Source of the DNA: an uncultured beta proteobacterium
GTDB taxonomy: Bacteria; Pseudomonadota; Gammaproteobacteria; Burkholderiales; Burkholderiaceae_C
Length of the DNA stretch: 64,000 bases
NCBI GenBank assembly: GCA_903844215.1
Contig: CAIMSP010000154.1
Location: 39,731 to 103,730, forward strand
Reading direction: 5' to 3'
Positions 25,360 through 36,042 of the stretch are shown in pieces. Within the stretch, counting starts at the first letter, position 1, and the number at the start of each line of letters is the position of its first letter. The notes beneath the pieces were generated by a model. It worked only from the letters and a program-made list of their open reading frames with translations. It ran no database searches and was not told the DNA's origin. The translations under genes and the position numbers were made by a program.

Positions 25360-26130
25360 ATGGCCAGGATATTTTGCATTGCGAACCAGAAGGGCGGTGT
25401 CGGCAAGACCACCACCACCGTGAATCTGGCCGCAGGCCTGGCCAAGGTGGGGCAGCGCGTGCTCATGGTCGATCTCGACCCCCAGGGCAATGCGACCATG
25501 GGCTCCGGCGTGGACAAGCGCCAGCTTGAACTCAGCGTTTACGACGTGCTGCTGGAAACGGCGACGATTGCCCAGGCGCGCGTCACCAGCGAGAAGTGCG
25601 GCTACGACGTGCTTGGCGCGAACCGCGAGTTGGCCGGCGCCGAGGTCGAACTGGTGGACGTGGAGCGCCGCGAGAAGCGTCTCAAGGAGGCGCTGGTGCG
25701 GGTGGCGGATGACTACGACTTCGTGCTGATTGACTGTCCGCCGTCGCTCTCCATGCTCACGCTCAACGGCCTGTGCAGCGCGCATGGCGTGATCGTGCCG
25801 ATGCAGTGCGAGTACTTCGCGCTTGAAGGCCTGACGGATCTGGTCAATACCATCAAGCAGGTGCACGCCAACCTGAACAAGGACCTGGCCATCATCGGCT
25901 TGCTGCGTGTCATGTTCGATCCGCGCATCACCCTGCAGCAGCAGGTGAGCGAGCAGCTCAAGTCGCACTTTGGCGAGAAGGTGTTCAACACCGTGATCCC
26001 GCGCAACGTGCGTCTGGCCGAAGCGCCCAGCTACGGCTTGCCGGGGGTGGTGTTTGACCCGGCCGCCAAAGGCAGCCAGGCCTTCGTCGAGTTTGCGCAG
26101 GAAATGGTCGAACGCCTCGGAAAGCCGTAA
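25360..26130 (+). CDS. parA: Chromosome partitioning ATPase ParA (Soj)
   Basis: The 256-residue protein is a chromosomal-type ParA without an N-terminal DNA-binding extension. It shows the deviant Walker A KGGVGKTT (residues 11-18), VDLDPQGNATMGSG, and Walker B in FVLIDCPPSLSMLTLNGL. ParA binds the nucleoid non-specifically in its ATP form and moves ParB-parS complexes. The short length and position after rsmG fit the chromosomal class rather than a plasmid. The parB gene follows after one inserted gene. Confidence 0.97.
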   Translation: MARIFCIANQKGGVGKTTTTVNLAAGLAKVGQRVLMVDLDPQGNATMGSGVDKRQLELSVYDVLLETATIAQARVTSEKCGYDVLGANRELAGAEVELVDVERREKRLKEALVRVADDYDFVLIDCPPSLSMLTLNGLCSAHGVIVPMQCEYFALEGLTDLVNTIKQVHANLNKDLAIIGLLRVMFDPRITLQQQVSEQLKSHFGEKVFNTVIPRNVRLAEAPSYGLPGVVFDPAAKGSQAFVEFAQEMVERLGKP

Positions 26131-26664
26131 TTGAAACCCGCCAATGTGCTGCTGCTGCCGGGCTGGCAAGACTCCGGTCCCGGCCACTGGCAAAGCCTGT
26201 GGCAGCGCGCCCATGGCTATCAGCGCGTGGATCAGCACGACTGGATGCGCCCGTTGCGCGGCGACTGGTGCGCCCGGCTGGAAGAAGTCCTGCTGGCCTG
26301 TGACGAGCCGGCGCTGCTGGTGGGCCACAGCCTGGGGTGTCAACTGGCGGTGGCCTGGGCCGCCCACTCGGGGCAAACGCATCGGGTGCGCGCCGCCTTG
26401 CTGGTGGCGCCGCCGGACGTCGAGCGCGAAGATGTTCGCTCCCTGCTCACGAGCTGGGCACCCATCCCCATGCAGCGCCTGCCGTTTCACAGCGTGGTGC
26501 TGGCCAGCCGCGACGATCCCTATGGCTCGTTCGAGCGCGCACGCCAGATGGCCCAGGCCTGGGGCGCGGAATTTGTCGATGCCGGCGACCGAGGCCACCT
26601 CAACGCCGACTCGGGACTGGGTGCCTGGGACGAAGGGCACCAGCGACTGCTGGCGCTGAACTGA
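26131..26664 (+). CDS. RBBP9/YdeN-type serine hydrolase
   Basis: The protein of 177 residues is a small alpha/beta hydrolase of the RBBP9/YdeN group: start LLLPGWQDSGPGHWQSLW, nucleophile elbow VGHSLGC with Ser67, LASRDDPYGSFERARQMAQAWGAEFVDAG with the likely Asp, and GHLNADSG with the likely His. The start is a TTG that directly follows the parA TAA, so translation is probably coupled. Being placed between parA and parB, it is co-expressed with the partition system. No partition role is known for this family. Confidence 0.88.
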   Translation: MKPANVLLLPGWQDSGPGHWQSLWQRAHGYQRVDQHDWMRPLRGDWCARLEEVLLACDEPALLVGHSLGCQLAVAWAAHSGQTHRVRAALLVAPPDVEREDVRSLLTSWAPIPMQRLPFHSVVLASRDDPYGSFERARQMAQAWGAEFVDAGDRGHLNADSGLGAWDEGHQRLLALN

Positions 26665-26678
26665 TCAACGAGGAAATC

Positions 26679-27650
26679 ATGGTCACAAAAAAACTCAAAG
26701 GCCTAGGCCGCGGACTTGAATCTCTGCTCGGCCCCAGGGTCGCTGAAGCGGCGCCCGGCGCCGTGGCGCCCGATGCGGGTCTGCCCACGAGCTTGCTGCT
26801 GGACGACATGGTGGCCGGCCAGTACCAGCCGCGCACCCGCATGGACGAGGGGGCGCTGTACGAACTGGCTGAAAGCATCAAGGCCCAGGGCATCATTCAG
26901 CCCATCCTGGTGCGCCAACTGAGTGCCGACAAGGCGCTGGCGCATCGCGGCGCGGACACCCACGGTGCCAGCCACGACCGACCGGTCTACGAGATCATTG
27001 CCGGCGAGCGGCGCTTCCGGGCGGCCCGGCTGGCCGGTCTGGACAGCGTGCCGGTGTTGGTGCGCGACGTGCCAGACGAGTCCGCCGCGGCCATGGCGCT
27101 GATCGAGAACATCCAGCGTGAAGACCTCAATCCCCTGGAAGAGGCTCAAGGCCTGCAACGCCTGGTGAAGGAGTTCGGGCTCACTCACGAGCTTGCGGCG
27201 CAAGCCGTAGGACGCAGCCGAAGCGCCGCCAGCAACCTGCTGCGGCTGCTCAATCTGGCCGATCCGGTGCAGACCATGTTGATGGCCGGTGACATCGACA
27301 TGGGCCACGCCCGGGCCCTGCTGAGCCTGGAAAAGGCGATGCAGATCACGGCCGCAAGCCAGATCGCTGCCCGCAAGATGTCGGTGCGCGAGGCCGAAAA
27401 CCTGGTGAAGAAACTCGGTGCCGAGTTCAACCTGGTATCGACCAAGCCGAAGAAGGAAAAGTCGCGCGACCTCAAACGGGTGGAAGAGGAGCTCTCCGAC
27501 CTGCTCACGGCCGACGTCGAGGTGCGCGTGAAAAAGCGCGTCAAGCGCTCCGGCCGGATGGAGGAGATGGGCGAACTGGCGATCCAGTTTGGCTCCATCG
27601 AGGAACTCAACGGGCTGATCGACAAGCTCACGCAGGGCGCGACGCGCTAA
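26679..27650 (+). CDS. parB: Chromosome partitioning protein ParB (Spo0J)
   Basis: The 323-residue protein has the ParB layout: N-terminal GLGRGLESLL, a CTPase domain with IIAGERRFRAARLAG and IENIQREDLNPLEEAQG, a helix-turn-helix near LAQAVGRSRSAASNLLRLL, and a C-terminal dimerisation region. Between QPILVRQL and VYEIIAGERR there is an insertion of about 18 residues (SADKALAHRGADTHGASH). ParB loads at parS sites and spreads along DNA as a CTP-dependent clamp. A perfect parS is in mnmG. The ATG at 26679 has GAGGAAA upstream. Confidence 0.96.
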   Translation: MVTKKLKGLGRGLESLLGPRVAEAAPGAVAPDAGLPTSLLLDDMVAGQYQPRTRMDEGALYELAESIKAQGIIQPILVRQLSADKALAHRGADTHGASHDRPVYEIIAGERRFRAARLAGLDSVPVLVRDVPDESAAAMALIENIQREDLNPLEEAQGLQRLVKEFGLTHELAAQAVGRSRSAASNLLRLLNLADPVQTMLMAGDIDMGHARALLSLEKAMQITAASQIAARKMSVREAENLVKKLGAEFNLVSTKPKKEKSRDLKRVEEELSDLLTADVEVRVKKRVKRSGRMEEMGELAIQFGSIEELNGLIDKLTQGATR

Positions 27651-27675
27651 TTTCGCAGCCGGTGGATTGCATGGG

Positions 27676-27798
27676 CCCTCACCCCAAGCCTCTCCCGTCG
27701 GCGGCAGAGGGGAACAATTCAATCGCCCCCCATGCAGGCGCTGGGGGAAATCTAACTACCTCTGCCCTGTATCCGGGGGAGAGGGTTGGGGTGAGGGG
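27676..27798. repeat. Inverted CCCTCACCCC repeat pair
   Basis: The left arm begins CCCTCACCCC (27676) and continues with a CTCTCCC block. The right arm, ending at 27798, contains GGGAGAGGG and GGGGTGAGGGG. This kind of arm pair recurs at 43380-43516, 47191-47228 and 50011-50042. The GTG start of the following gene lies in the right arm. Confidence 0.75.
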
Positions 27799-28522
27799 TC
27801 GTTGGCCGCTTCCCGCCGTCCTGGTCTGGTCGGGCTGCTGGGCGGTTCTGCTGGGCCTGCGGGCCTTGGGCTTGGCGCCCTGGCTTGCGTTGACCGCAGC
27901 CTGTAGCGTGGGTCTGGCCTGCGCCTTGCTGGGCAGCACCCGCTGGCGCAGGGCCGCCATCGCACTGGGTTTTCCGCTCTCGGTCGCGTTTTCCGGCTTC
28001 GGTCTGGGCGGCGCCAGCGCATCGGCCTGGGTCTGGCTGGCGCTGGCACTGCTGCTGTTGCTGCTCTACCCGATGCATGCCTGGCGCGACGCGCCCTTGT
28101 TTCCCACGCCACGCCACGCGCTACGCGACCTGCCGCGCTTCGCGCCGCTGCCTGCGGGGGCGCGCGTGTTGGATGCCGGCTGTGGTCTGGGCGACGGACT
28201 CCAGGCGCTGCGCGAAGCCTATCCACAGTCGGCACTCTGCGGCATCGAATGGAGCTGGCCGCTGCGTTGGGCCTGCGCCCTGCGCTGCCCCTGGGCGCGG
28301 GTGAGCCAGGGCGACATCTGGCGTGCCGACTGGAGCGCCTATGCGATGGTTTACCTGTTCCAGCGCCCCGAAAGCATGGCGCGTGCGCTGGCCAAGGCGC
28401 GCGCCCAGATGCCGCCCGGCGCCTGGCTGGTGAGCCTGGAGTTCGAGGTGCCAGACGCCCAAGCCAGCGCCAGTCTGAGCGCGCCGGACGGACGCCCGGT
28501 GTGGCTGTACCAAATTCCGTGA
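27791..28522 (+). CDS. Membrane-anchored class I SAM-dependent methyltransferase
   Basis: The protein has about 243 residues: three or four N-terminal hydrophobic helices (about residues 5-95), then a Rossmann methyltransferase domain with SAM motif I VLDAGCGLGDGLQALREAYP and AMVYLFQRPESMARALAKA. The acceptor is unknown. The frame is open back to 27662, but all of that stretch is repeat DNA. The GTG at 27791, itself in the repeat, is preceded by GGGAGAGG and is the best start, yet the start remains uncertain. The family is common in Burkholderiales without known function. Confidence 0.75.
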   Translation: MRGRWPLPAVLVWSGCWAVLLGLRALGLAPWLALTAACSVGLACALLGSTRWRRAAIALGFPLSVAFSGFGLGGASASAWVWLALALLLLLLYPMHAWRDAPLFPTPRHALRDLPRFAPLPAGARVLDAGCGLGDGLQALREAYPQSALCGIEWSWPLRWACALRCPWARVSQGDIWRADWSAYAMVYLFQRPESMARALAKARAQMPPGAWLVSLEFEVPDAQASASLSAPDGRPVWLYQIP

Positions 28523-28548
28523 GGCAGGTTAAACCCTGAGCAGGTTGT

Positions 28549-28564
28549 TGGCACGAAAATGGCA
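28549..28564 (+). promoter_or_regulatory. Sigma-54 (RpoN) -24/-12 promoter of the NMT1-like importer operon
   Basis: TGGCACGAAAATGGCA fits the sigma-54 consensus TGGCACG-N4-TTGCA with a single mismatch in the -12 element. The invariant GG and GC are the required 10 bases apart. Transcription would begin near 28575. Confidence 0.72.
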
Positions 28565-28581
28565 TGCATCGATAGAATAAG

Positions 28582-28597
28582 TTGACCAGTTGGTTAG
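28582..28597. promoter_or_regulatory. rutR box: RutR-type operator upstream of the importer operon
   Basis: TTGACCAGTTGGTTAG matches the RutR consensus TTGACCA-NN-TGGTCAA at 12 of 14 defined positions. It begins 17 bases after the -12 element and so overlaps the initially transcribed region, a position suited to repression. Confidence 0.72.
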
Positions 28598-28634
28598 CTT
28601 CTGAGCTGCCACCGATCCCAACTCCCTAGCCTCA

Positions 28635-29462
28635 ATGAACCCTTCCGAAGCGCCCGCCAGCCCCCTTCAAACCCTTGCCGCGACGCCCGCGCGGCTGGCG
28701 GTTGAGGTCCGCCAGGCCAGCGTCGTCTATCAGACCAGCGAGGCGCCCGTGCATGCGCTGGAGAACATCGACCTGGATATCCGCGAGGGTGAATTCGTGG
28801 CGCTGATCGGCCCTTCCGGCTGCGGCAAGACGACGCTGATGCGCGTCATCGCCGACCTGGAAAAAATCAGCGCCGGGCAGGTGCTGGTCAACGGCGTGAG
28901 TCCGCACCAGGCGCGTCTGGCCCGGGCCTACGGCTATGTGTTTCAGGCGCCGGCCCTGTTTCCCTGGCGCACCGTTTTGGCCAATGTCACGCTGCCGCTG
29001 CAGATTCAGGGGCATAGCAAGGCGCAGTGCCGAGCCATCGCCCTAGAGCAGTTGTCGCGCGTCGGCCTGATCGGCTTCGAGAACAAGTATCCCTGGCAGC
29101 TCTCTGGCGGCATGCAGCAGCGCGTGTCGATTGCGCGCGCCCTGGCGTTCGAGCCGCGCATCCTGATGATGGACGAGCCCTTTGGCGCGCTCGACGAAAT
29201 CACCCGCGATCGGCTCAACGAGCAGTTGCAGCAACTCTGGCAACGCGAGCGGCGCACCGTGGTGTTTGTCACGCACTCGATCGCCGAGGCCGTCTATCTC
29301 TCGACCCGCATCGTGGTGATGTCGCCGCGGCCCGGGCGCATCGTCAAGGTGATTGATTCACCACTGCCCGACGAGCGCCATCTGGGCCTGCGCGACAGTG
29401 CCGAATTCATCGCCTTGGCGCACGCCGTGCGCGAAGCGCTCGCGGACGGGCACCATGACTGA
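28635..29462 (+). CDS. NMT1-like ABC importer, ATP-binding protein
   Basis: ABC ATPase of 275 residues in the nitrate/taurine/pyrimidine importer subgroup. Walker A is GPSGCGKTT (59-67), the Q-loop FQAPALFPWRTVLANV, the signature LSGGMQQRVSIARAL, Walker B ILMMDEPFGALDEITRD and the H-loop VTHSIAEA. The MDEPFGALDE form is typical of this importer class. It overlaps the first permease gene by 8 bases. It is preceded by the sigma-54 promoter and RutR box, so pyrimidine or pyrimidine-precursor uptake under nitrogen control is inferred. Confidence 0.92.
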   Translation: MNPSEAPASPLQTLAATPARLAVEVRQASVVYQTSEAPVHALENIDLDIREGEFVALIGPSGCGKTTLMRVIADLEKISAGQVLVNGVSPHQARLARAYGYVFQAPALFPWRTVLANVTLPLQIQGHSKAQCRAIALEQLSRVGLIGFENKYPWQLSGGMQQRVSIARALAFEPRILMMDEPFGALDEITRDRLNEQLQQLWQRERRTVVFVTHSIAEAVYLSTRIVVMSPRPGRIVKVIDSPLPDERHLGLRDSAEFIALAHAVREALADGHHD

Positions 29463-30354
29463 CAGTCGTTGGCGCGGCAGCGTTGCGCGCTTCCCGCAGC
29501 AGGGCCTGCCGGTGGCGCTGATGTTGCTGGCGCTGTTTGTGGTCTGGTACCTCGCGGCCTGGGCGCTGAATGCGCCGGGTGCCATGGAACGGGTCATGCC
29601 TCAGGACAGCCCCTGGACCTGGCAGGACCTGCTGGCCGCCACCATGGCGATGCAGCGCCCGCTGATGCCCGCGCCGCACCAGGTGGCGCTCGATCTGTGG
29701 TCTAGCCTGCTGGACTGGCCACTGGACTCGCCGCGCAACCTGTTGTTCCATGTGGCGGTGACGGCCGAGTCCACGCTCTGGGGTTTTGTCATGGGCACGC
29801 TGCTGGGCCTGCTGCTGTCGGTGGCGATCGTGCATTCGCGCACGCTGGACCGCGCCCTGCTGCCCTGGATCGTGGCCTCGCAGACCGTGCCGGTGCTGGC
29901 GATCGCGCCCATCGTGCTGGTGATCCTGGGCAGCCTGGGTTTTGAAGGGGTCGCGCCCAAGGCCGTGATCGCCATGTACCTGTGCTTCTTCCCGGTGACG
30001 GTGGCGATGGTGCAGGGTCTGCGCTCCCCGCAGCGCATCGAGACCGAGATGCTGCACACCTATGCCGCGACGCGCTGGCAGGCGCTGTGGCTGCTGCGTC
30101 TGCCCGCCGCCCTGCCGTTCCTGTTTCCGGCGCTGCGCGTGGGCATTGCCGCCGGCCTGGTGGGTGCCATGGTGGCCGAGCTGCCCACGGGCGCGCAGGC
30201 CGGCCTGGGTGCCCGCCTCTTGACCGGCTCCTACTACGGCAACACGGTGCAGATCTGGTCGGCGCTGGTGATGTCGGCGCTGCTGGGATTGAGCTTGACC
30301 AGCGCCGTCGCCGGGGTTGAGCGCCTGGCGCTGCGCCACAGGAATCAGGGATGA
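29455..30354 (+). CDS. NMT1-like ABC importer, permease 1
   Basis: The integral membrane protein has 299 residues: an N-terminal helix (17-35), a periplasmic loop, and a BPD_transp_1 domain with the EAA-like loop TYAATRWQALWLLRLPAALPFLFPALRVG. The ATG at 29455 lies within the end of the ATPase gene, with 8 bases of overlap, so translation is coupled. It forms a transmembrane channel with permease 2 (30351-31298). The two permeases differ in sequence, implying a heterodimer. Confidence 0.9.
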   Translation: MTDSRWRGSVARFPQQGLPVALMLLALFVVWYLAAWALNAPGAMERVMPQDSPWTWQDLLAATMAMQRPLMPAPHQVALDLWSSLLDWPLDSPRNLLFHVAVTAESTLWGFVMGTLLGLLLSVAIVHSRTLDRALLPWIVASQTVPVLAIAPIVLVILGSLGFEGVAPKAVIAMYLCFFPVTVAMVQGLRSPQRIETEMLHTYAATRWQALWLLRLPAALPFLFPALRVGIAAGLVGAMVAELPTGAQAGLGARLLTGSYYGNTVQIWSALVMSALLGLSLTSAVAGVERLALRHRNQG

Positions 30355-31298
30355 AGCGCTCGACCCAAATCACCGCCATCTGGATTGCTGTTGGCCTGGG
30401 GCTGGCGGCGCTGTTGCTGAGCACCCCCGCGGCCACCGGCCAAGCGCCGCCGAGCGCGGGCTTCTGGCTGGCCACCGGTGCGCTGGCGCTGTTGGCGATG
30501 CAGTCGATCCGGCGCATGGCAGCGATCGAAGGCGGGCGCCTGGTCGGCCTGTTGACTGCGGCCCTGTTTGGCATCTGGACCGTGTACTTCTGGCAGTTGC
30601 TGGTGGTGGCCTTCGAGGTGCCCCGGGTGCTGCTGCCGCCACCGAGCCTGATCCTGCGGGCCATGGCCGAGCATGGCGCCATGCTCTGGGGCGACTTCGT
30701 GCAGACCGTGCTCAAGGCCGTGCTGCTGGGCTGGGCGCTGGGCTCGGGCCTGGGTTTTGCCGTGGCGGTGGCGATCGATCGCATGCCCTTTTTGCAGCGC
30801 GGTCTGTTGCCGCTGGCGTCGCTGACCAGCACCATACCGCTGGTCGCGGTCGCGCCCATCGCCGTCATGTGGTTTGGCTTCGAGTGGCAGTCCAAGGCGG
30901 CGGTGGTGGTGCTGATGACCTTCTTCCCGATGCTGGTGTCCACCCTGGCCGGACTCAAGGCGGCGGGCAAACTGGAGCGCGAGCTGATGTTCAGCTACGC
31001 CGCCAGCTACGGCCGCACGCTGCTGGCGCTGCGGCTGCCTGCGGCACTGCCCTTCATGTTCGCCGCGCTCAAGGTCAACGCCACGCTGGCGCTGATCGGC
31101 GCGATCGTGGCCGAGTTCTTCGGCTCGCCCACCTCGGGCCTGGGCTTTCGCATTTCCACCGAGGCCTCGCGCATGAACATGGCCCTGGTCTGGGGCGCCA
31201 TCGTCGTGGCTGCGGTCACGGGCTCGCTGGCCTACGCCGTGCTGGTGCAGCTGGAGCGGCGCGCGGCCTTCTGGCATCCGTCGGTGCGTGCCGCATGA
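30351..31298 (+). CDS. NMT1-like ABC importer, permease 2
   Basis: The 315-residue membrane protein has two N-terminal helices (about 10-50), an extra helix, and a BPD_transp_1 domain with SYAASYGRTLLALRLPAALPFMFAALKVN, the ATPase-contacting loop. It overlaps permease 1 by four bases (ATGA). It is followed by 73 bases and then the substrate-binding protein gene. Together with the ATPase and permease 1 it should form one importer. Confidence 0.91.
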   Translation: MKRSTQITAIWIAVGLGLAALLLSTPAATGQAPPSAGFWLATGALALLAMQSIRRMAAIEGGRLVGLLTAALFGIWTVYFWQLLVVAFEVPRVLLPPPSLILRAMAEHGAMLWGDFVQTVLKAVLLGWALGSGLGFAVAVAIDRMPFLQRGLLPLASLTSTIPLVAVAPIAVMWFGFEWQSKAAVVVLMTFFPMLVSTLAGLKAAGKLERELMFSYAASYGRTLLALRLPAALPFMFAALKVNATLALIGAIVAEFFGSPTSGLGFRISTEASRMNMALVWGAIVVAAVTGSLAYAVLVQLERRAAFWHPSVRAA

Positions 31299-31371
31299 AC
31301 ATCGAATCTCACCCCGTGGTCTGCTGCCAGCAGCGGGCCGTTTCTTTTCCCTCAACCCCAAGGAGCTTCCC

Positions 31372-32376
31372 ATGATTCGTTCTTCCAAGATAGTCGGTGG
31401 TCTGTTGGCTGCCGTGCTGGCCGTTTGCGGCGGCGCCGCGAGCGCGGCCGACAAGGTCACCGTCCAGCTCAAATGGCTGCCGCAGGCGCAGTTCGCCGGC
31501 TACTACGTGGCCCAGGCCAAGGGCTACTACAAGGACGTCGGCCTGGACGTGACCATCAAGCCCGGTGGCCCGGACATCTCGCCGGTGCAGGTGATCGCGG
31601 GCAATGCCGCGGATGTGGTGGTGAACTGGATGCCCGATGCACTCGCCGCGCGCGAAGCCGGCGTGCCGCTGGTGAACATCGCCCAGGTGTTCAACCAGAG
31701 CGGATTGATGCTGACTTGCAAGAAGTCCAGCGGCGTTTCCAGCCCCAAAGACTTCAAGGGCAAGACCCTGGGCGTGTGGTACGGCGGCAATGAGTATCCG
31801 TTCCTGAACTGGATGGCCAAGCTGGGCCTGAAGACCGAATCCGACATCAAGATTCTCAAGCAGGGCTTCAACGTCGATCCGCTGCTGCAGAACCAGGCCG
31901 CGTGCATTTCCACAATGATCTACAACGAGTACTGGCAGGTCGTGGATGCAGGCGTGAAGGAAAGCGACCTGGTCACCTTTTTCTACGAAAAAGAAGGCGT
32001 GGCTTCGCTCGAAGACGGCCTCTATGTGCTCGACTCCAAGCTCAAAGATCCGGCCTTCGTCGCGCGCATGGGCAAGTTCCTCAAGGCCACGTTCCGCGGC
32101 TGGAACGAGGCCGTGAAGAACCCGGCTGAAGCCGCCAAGATCGTGGTCGCAGCCGACACCTCGGGCAGTGCGTCCGAGAAGGTGCAAAAGCGCCAGATGG
32201 AAAACGTCGCCAAGCTCATCAGCAACGCGGGCACGGCCAAGATCGGCTACCTCGAACCCGCCGCCTTTGAGCGCACGGTCAAGGTGCTGCTCGCCGCCGG
32301 CAGCTCGCCGGTGATCAAGAAGGATCCGGGCAAGGCCGCCTACACCCACGCCGTGTGGGACGCTGCGCAGAAATAA
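31372..32376 (+). CDS. NMT1/THI5-like substrate-binding protein
   Basis: The 334-residue protein has a signal peptide (MIRSSKIVGGLLAAVLAVCGGAASA) and a mature NMT1/THI5-type solute-binding fold: VTVQLKWLPQAQFAGYYVA, AKGYYKDVGLDVTIKPGGPDISPVQVIAGNAADVVVNWM and GKTLGVWYGGNEYPFLNWM. Homologues bind pyrimidines such as HMP and its precursors, riboflavin or formylaminopyrimidine. A link to pyrimidines fits the RutR box before the operon and the RutR gene after it, though the exact ligand is inferred. The ATG at 31372 has AAGGAG upstream. Confidence 0.9.
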   Translation: MIRSSKIVGGLLAAVLAVCGGAASAADKVTVQLKWLPQAQFAGYYVAQAKGYYKDVGLDVTIKPGGPDISPVQVIAGNAADVVVNWMPDALAAREAGVPLVNIAQVFNQSGLMLTCKKSSGVSSPKDFKGKTLGVWYGGNEYPFLNWMAKLGLKTESDIKILKQGFNVDPLLQNQAACISTMIYNEYWQVVDAGVKESDLVTFFYEKEGVASLEDGLYVLDSKLKDPAFVARMGKFLKATFRGWNEAVKNPAEAAKIVVAADTSGSASEKVQKRQMENVAKLISNAGTAKIGYLEPAAFERTVKVLLAAGSSPVIKKDPGKAAYTHAVWDAAQK

Positions 32377-32443
32377 GTTGCCGGTTTTCACTGCAACTTG
32401 GGGTCTTATCCGGCAAGGGTAGGGCCCCTTCTTACTTTGCGTC

Positions 32444-33103
32444 ATGACACCTCTTTCCTCCCGCCAAGCCGTCAGTGCCAGCGATGACAGCGCCAAGGGC
32501 CAGATCCGCCAGAGCAACGAGGCGCTGATCCTCGAAGCCGCCGAACGCGTGTTCGCCGGCGCCGGTTTTGGCGGCGCCACCATGGCGGCGATCGCCGAAA
32601 GCTCGGGCCTGCCCAAGGCCAATTTGCACTACTACTTTGGCTCCAAGCAGGAGCTATACCGTGCCGTGTTGGCGCGCACGCTGCAGGACTGGCTCGAGCC
32701 CACGCTGGGCATCGTTCCCGAGGCCGATCCACGCACCGCCATCGAGCGCTATATCCGCGACAAGATGGCGCTGTCGGCGCGCCGACCGCATGCCTCCAAG
32801 GTGTTCGCGAACGAACTGCTGCACGGTGCGCCCGTGGTCAAGACCTTGCTGCAAACCGAGTTGCGCTCCCTGGTGCGGACCAAGGCCGCCGTGATTGACG
32901 GCTGGATCGCCCAGGGCAAGATGGCGGCCGTGGACAGCGTGCACCTGTTCTTCACCATCTGGGCGGCGACACAAACCTATGCCGATTTCGACGTCCAGGT
33001 CTGCGCCGTGCTGGAGCGCTCCGGACTCAAGGCCAAAGACCATCAGCGCGCGACCGAGCACGTGGTGTCTTTGTTGCTGCGCGGCTGCGGGCTGAGTGCC
33101 TAA
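32444..33103 (+). CDS. rutR: RutR-like TetR-family pyrimidine regulator
   Basis: The 219-residue protein has an N-terminal TetR helix-turn-helix (MAAIAESSGLPKANLHYYFGSKQELYRAVL) and a C-terminal domain with TIWAATQTYADFDVQV, closely resembling the TQHYADF region of E. coli RutR. RutR senses uracil and thymine and represses pyrimidine-degradation genes. RutR-type palindromes are found before the importer operon (28582) and before preT (52811). The gene follows the substrate-binding protein gene after 67 bases. That gap contains an inverted repeat TTGCCGG/CCGGCAA (32378-32416), possibly a partial terminator. Confidence 0.9.
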   Translation: MTPLSSRQAVSASDDSAKGQIRQSNEALILEAAERVFAGAGFGGATMAAIAESSGLPKANLHYYFGSKQELYRAVLARTLQDWLEPTLGIVPEADPRTAIERYIRDKMALSARRPHASKVFANELLHGAPVVKTLLQTELRSLVRTKAAVIDGWIAQGKMAAVDSVHLFFTIWAATQTYADFDVQVCAVLERSGLKAKDHQRATEHVVSLLLRGCGLSA

Positions 33104-33183
33104 GCCATCTTCGATTACGATACTGACACCGCGACGGGCACGCATCTTGCGTCGCTTCACAGCTTGACTCTCAAGGAATTCCC

Positions 33184-33893
33184 ATGACCTGGTCCATCGT
33201 TGCACGCGATCCAAGCGGCGCCTTCGGCGTCGCCATTGCGAGCCGATTCTTCGCTGTCGGCGCGTTGTGCCCCCATGGGCGCAGCGGCGTCGGCGCGCTC
33301 GCGACCCAGGCCTTGGTGAACCCGCTGCTGGCCGCGCCGGCGCTGCTTGGCATGGCGCAGCAGCGCGATCCTGCCGAGCTGCTGCTGGCGCTGATGGCCA
33401 CCGATGCGGGCAGTGCACAACGGCAATTCCACATGCTCGACGCCCTGGGCCGAGGCGCTGCGCACACCGGCGCCGAGTGCGTGGACTGGTGTGGCCATAC
33501 GCTGCGCGATGGCTACTCCGTGGCCGGCAATATGCTGGCGGGGCCGCAGGTCATCCAGGCCACAGCCGACTGCTATGCCGAGCACGCGGCACTGCCTTTT
33601 GCGCAACGGCTGATCGCAGCCATGACTGCCGGCGAGGCCGCCGGCGGCGACAAGCGCGGCAAGCAGGCCGCGGCGCTGCTCATCTACAGCGGGCAGGACT
33701 ACCCGGCGCTCGACATCCGGGTTGACGATCACGCCGAACCGCTGGCTGAACTGCAGCGTCTGTACCAGGTCAGCCTGGAGCGCTTCCAGCCCTTCGTCAG
33801 CTGCTTGCCCAGCCGCGAGCGGCCTGCGGGCATCACCGAGCGGCGCCTCATCGATGCCGAGATCGCGCGCTTTCAGGCCGCGCGCGAGGCCCC

Positions 33894-33897
<4 letters not shown>
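33184..33897 (+). CDS. DUF1028 Ntn-hydrolase-like protein
   Basis: This 237-residue protein is a DUF1028 member: start MTWSIVARDPSGAFGVAIASRFFAVGALCPHGRSGVGALATQALVNP, then GYSVAGNMLAG and KQAAALLIYSGQDYP. The family has an Ntn-hydrolase-like fold, but no reaction is established. There is no signal peptide, so it is probably cytoplasmic. It overlaps the peptide-importer ATPase gene by four bases and is in the same plus-strand operon as a gamma-glutamyltransferase, another Ntn hydrolase. A peptide-amide or lactam hydrolase role is a guess from context. Confidence 0.87.
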
Positions 33898-35965
<2,068 letters not shown>

Positions 35966-36042
35966 TGCGCGCGCTGCCGGTCATGACACGTCGTACTCAG
36001 CCTTTGCGAAACCACCTCATTCATCATCCACCAGGAGAAACC

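Noticed and set aside
31295..31375. A 26-codon frame between permease 2 and the NMT1-like binding protein, starting with ATGA overlap
   Set aside because: It covers the ribosome-binding site of the next gene, has no similarity to known leader peptides and is short enough to be chance.
32378..32416. Inverted repeat TTGCCGG/CCGGCAA as a riboswitch before rutR
   Set aside because: The loop is long and unstructured, and no known riboswitch core could be drawn; at most a weak terminator.
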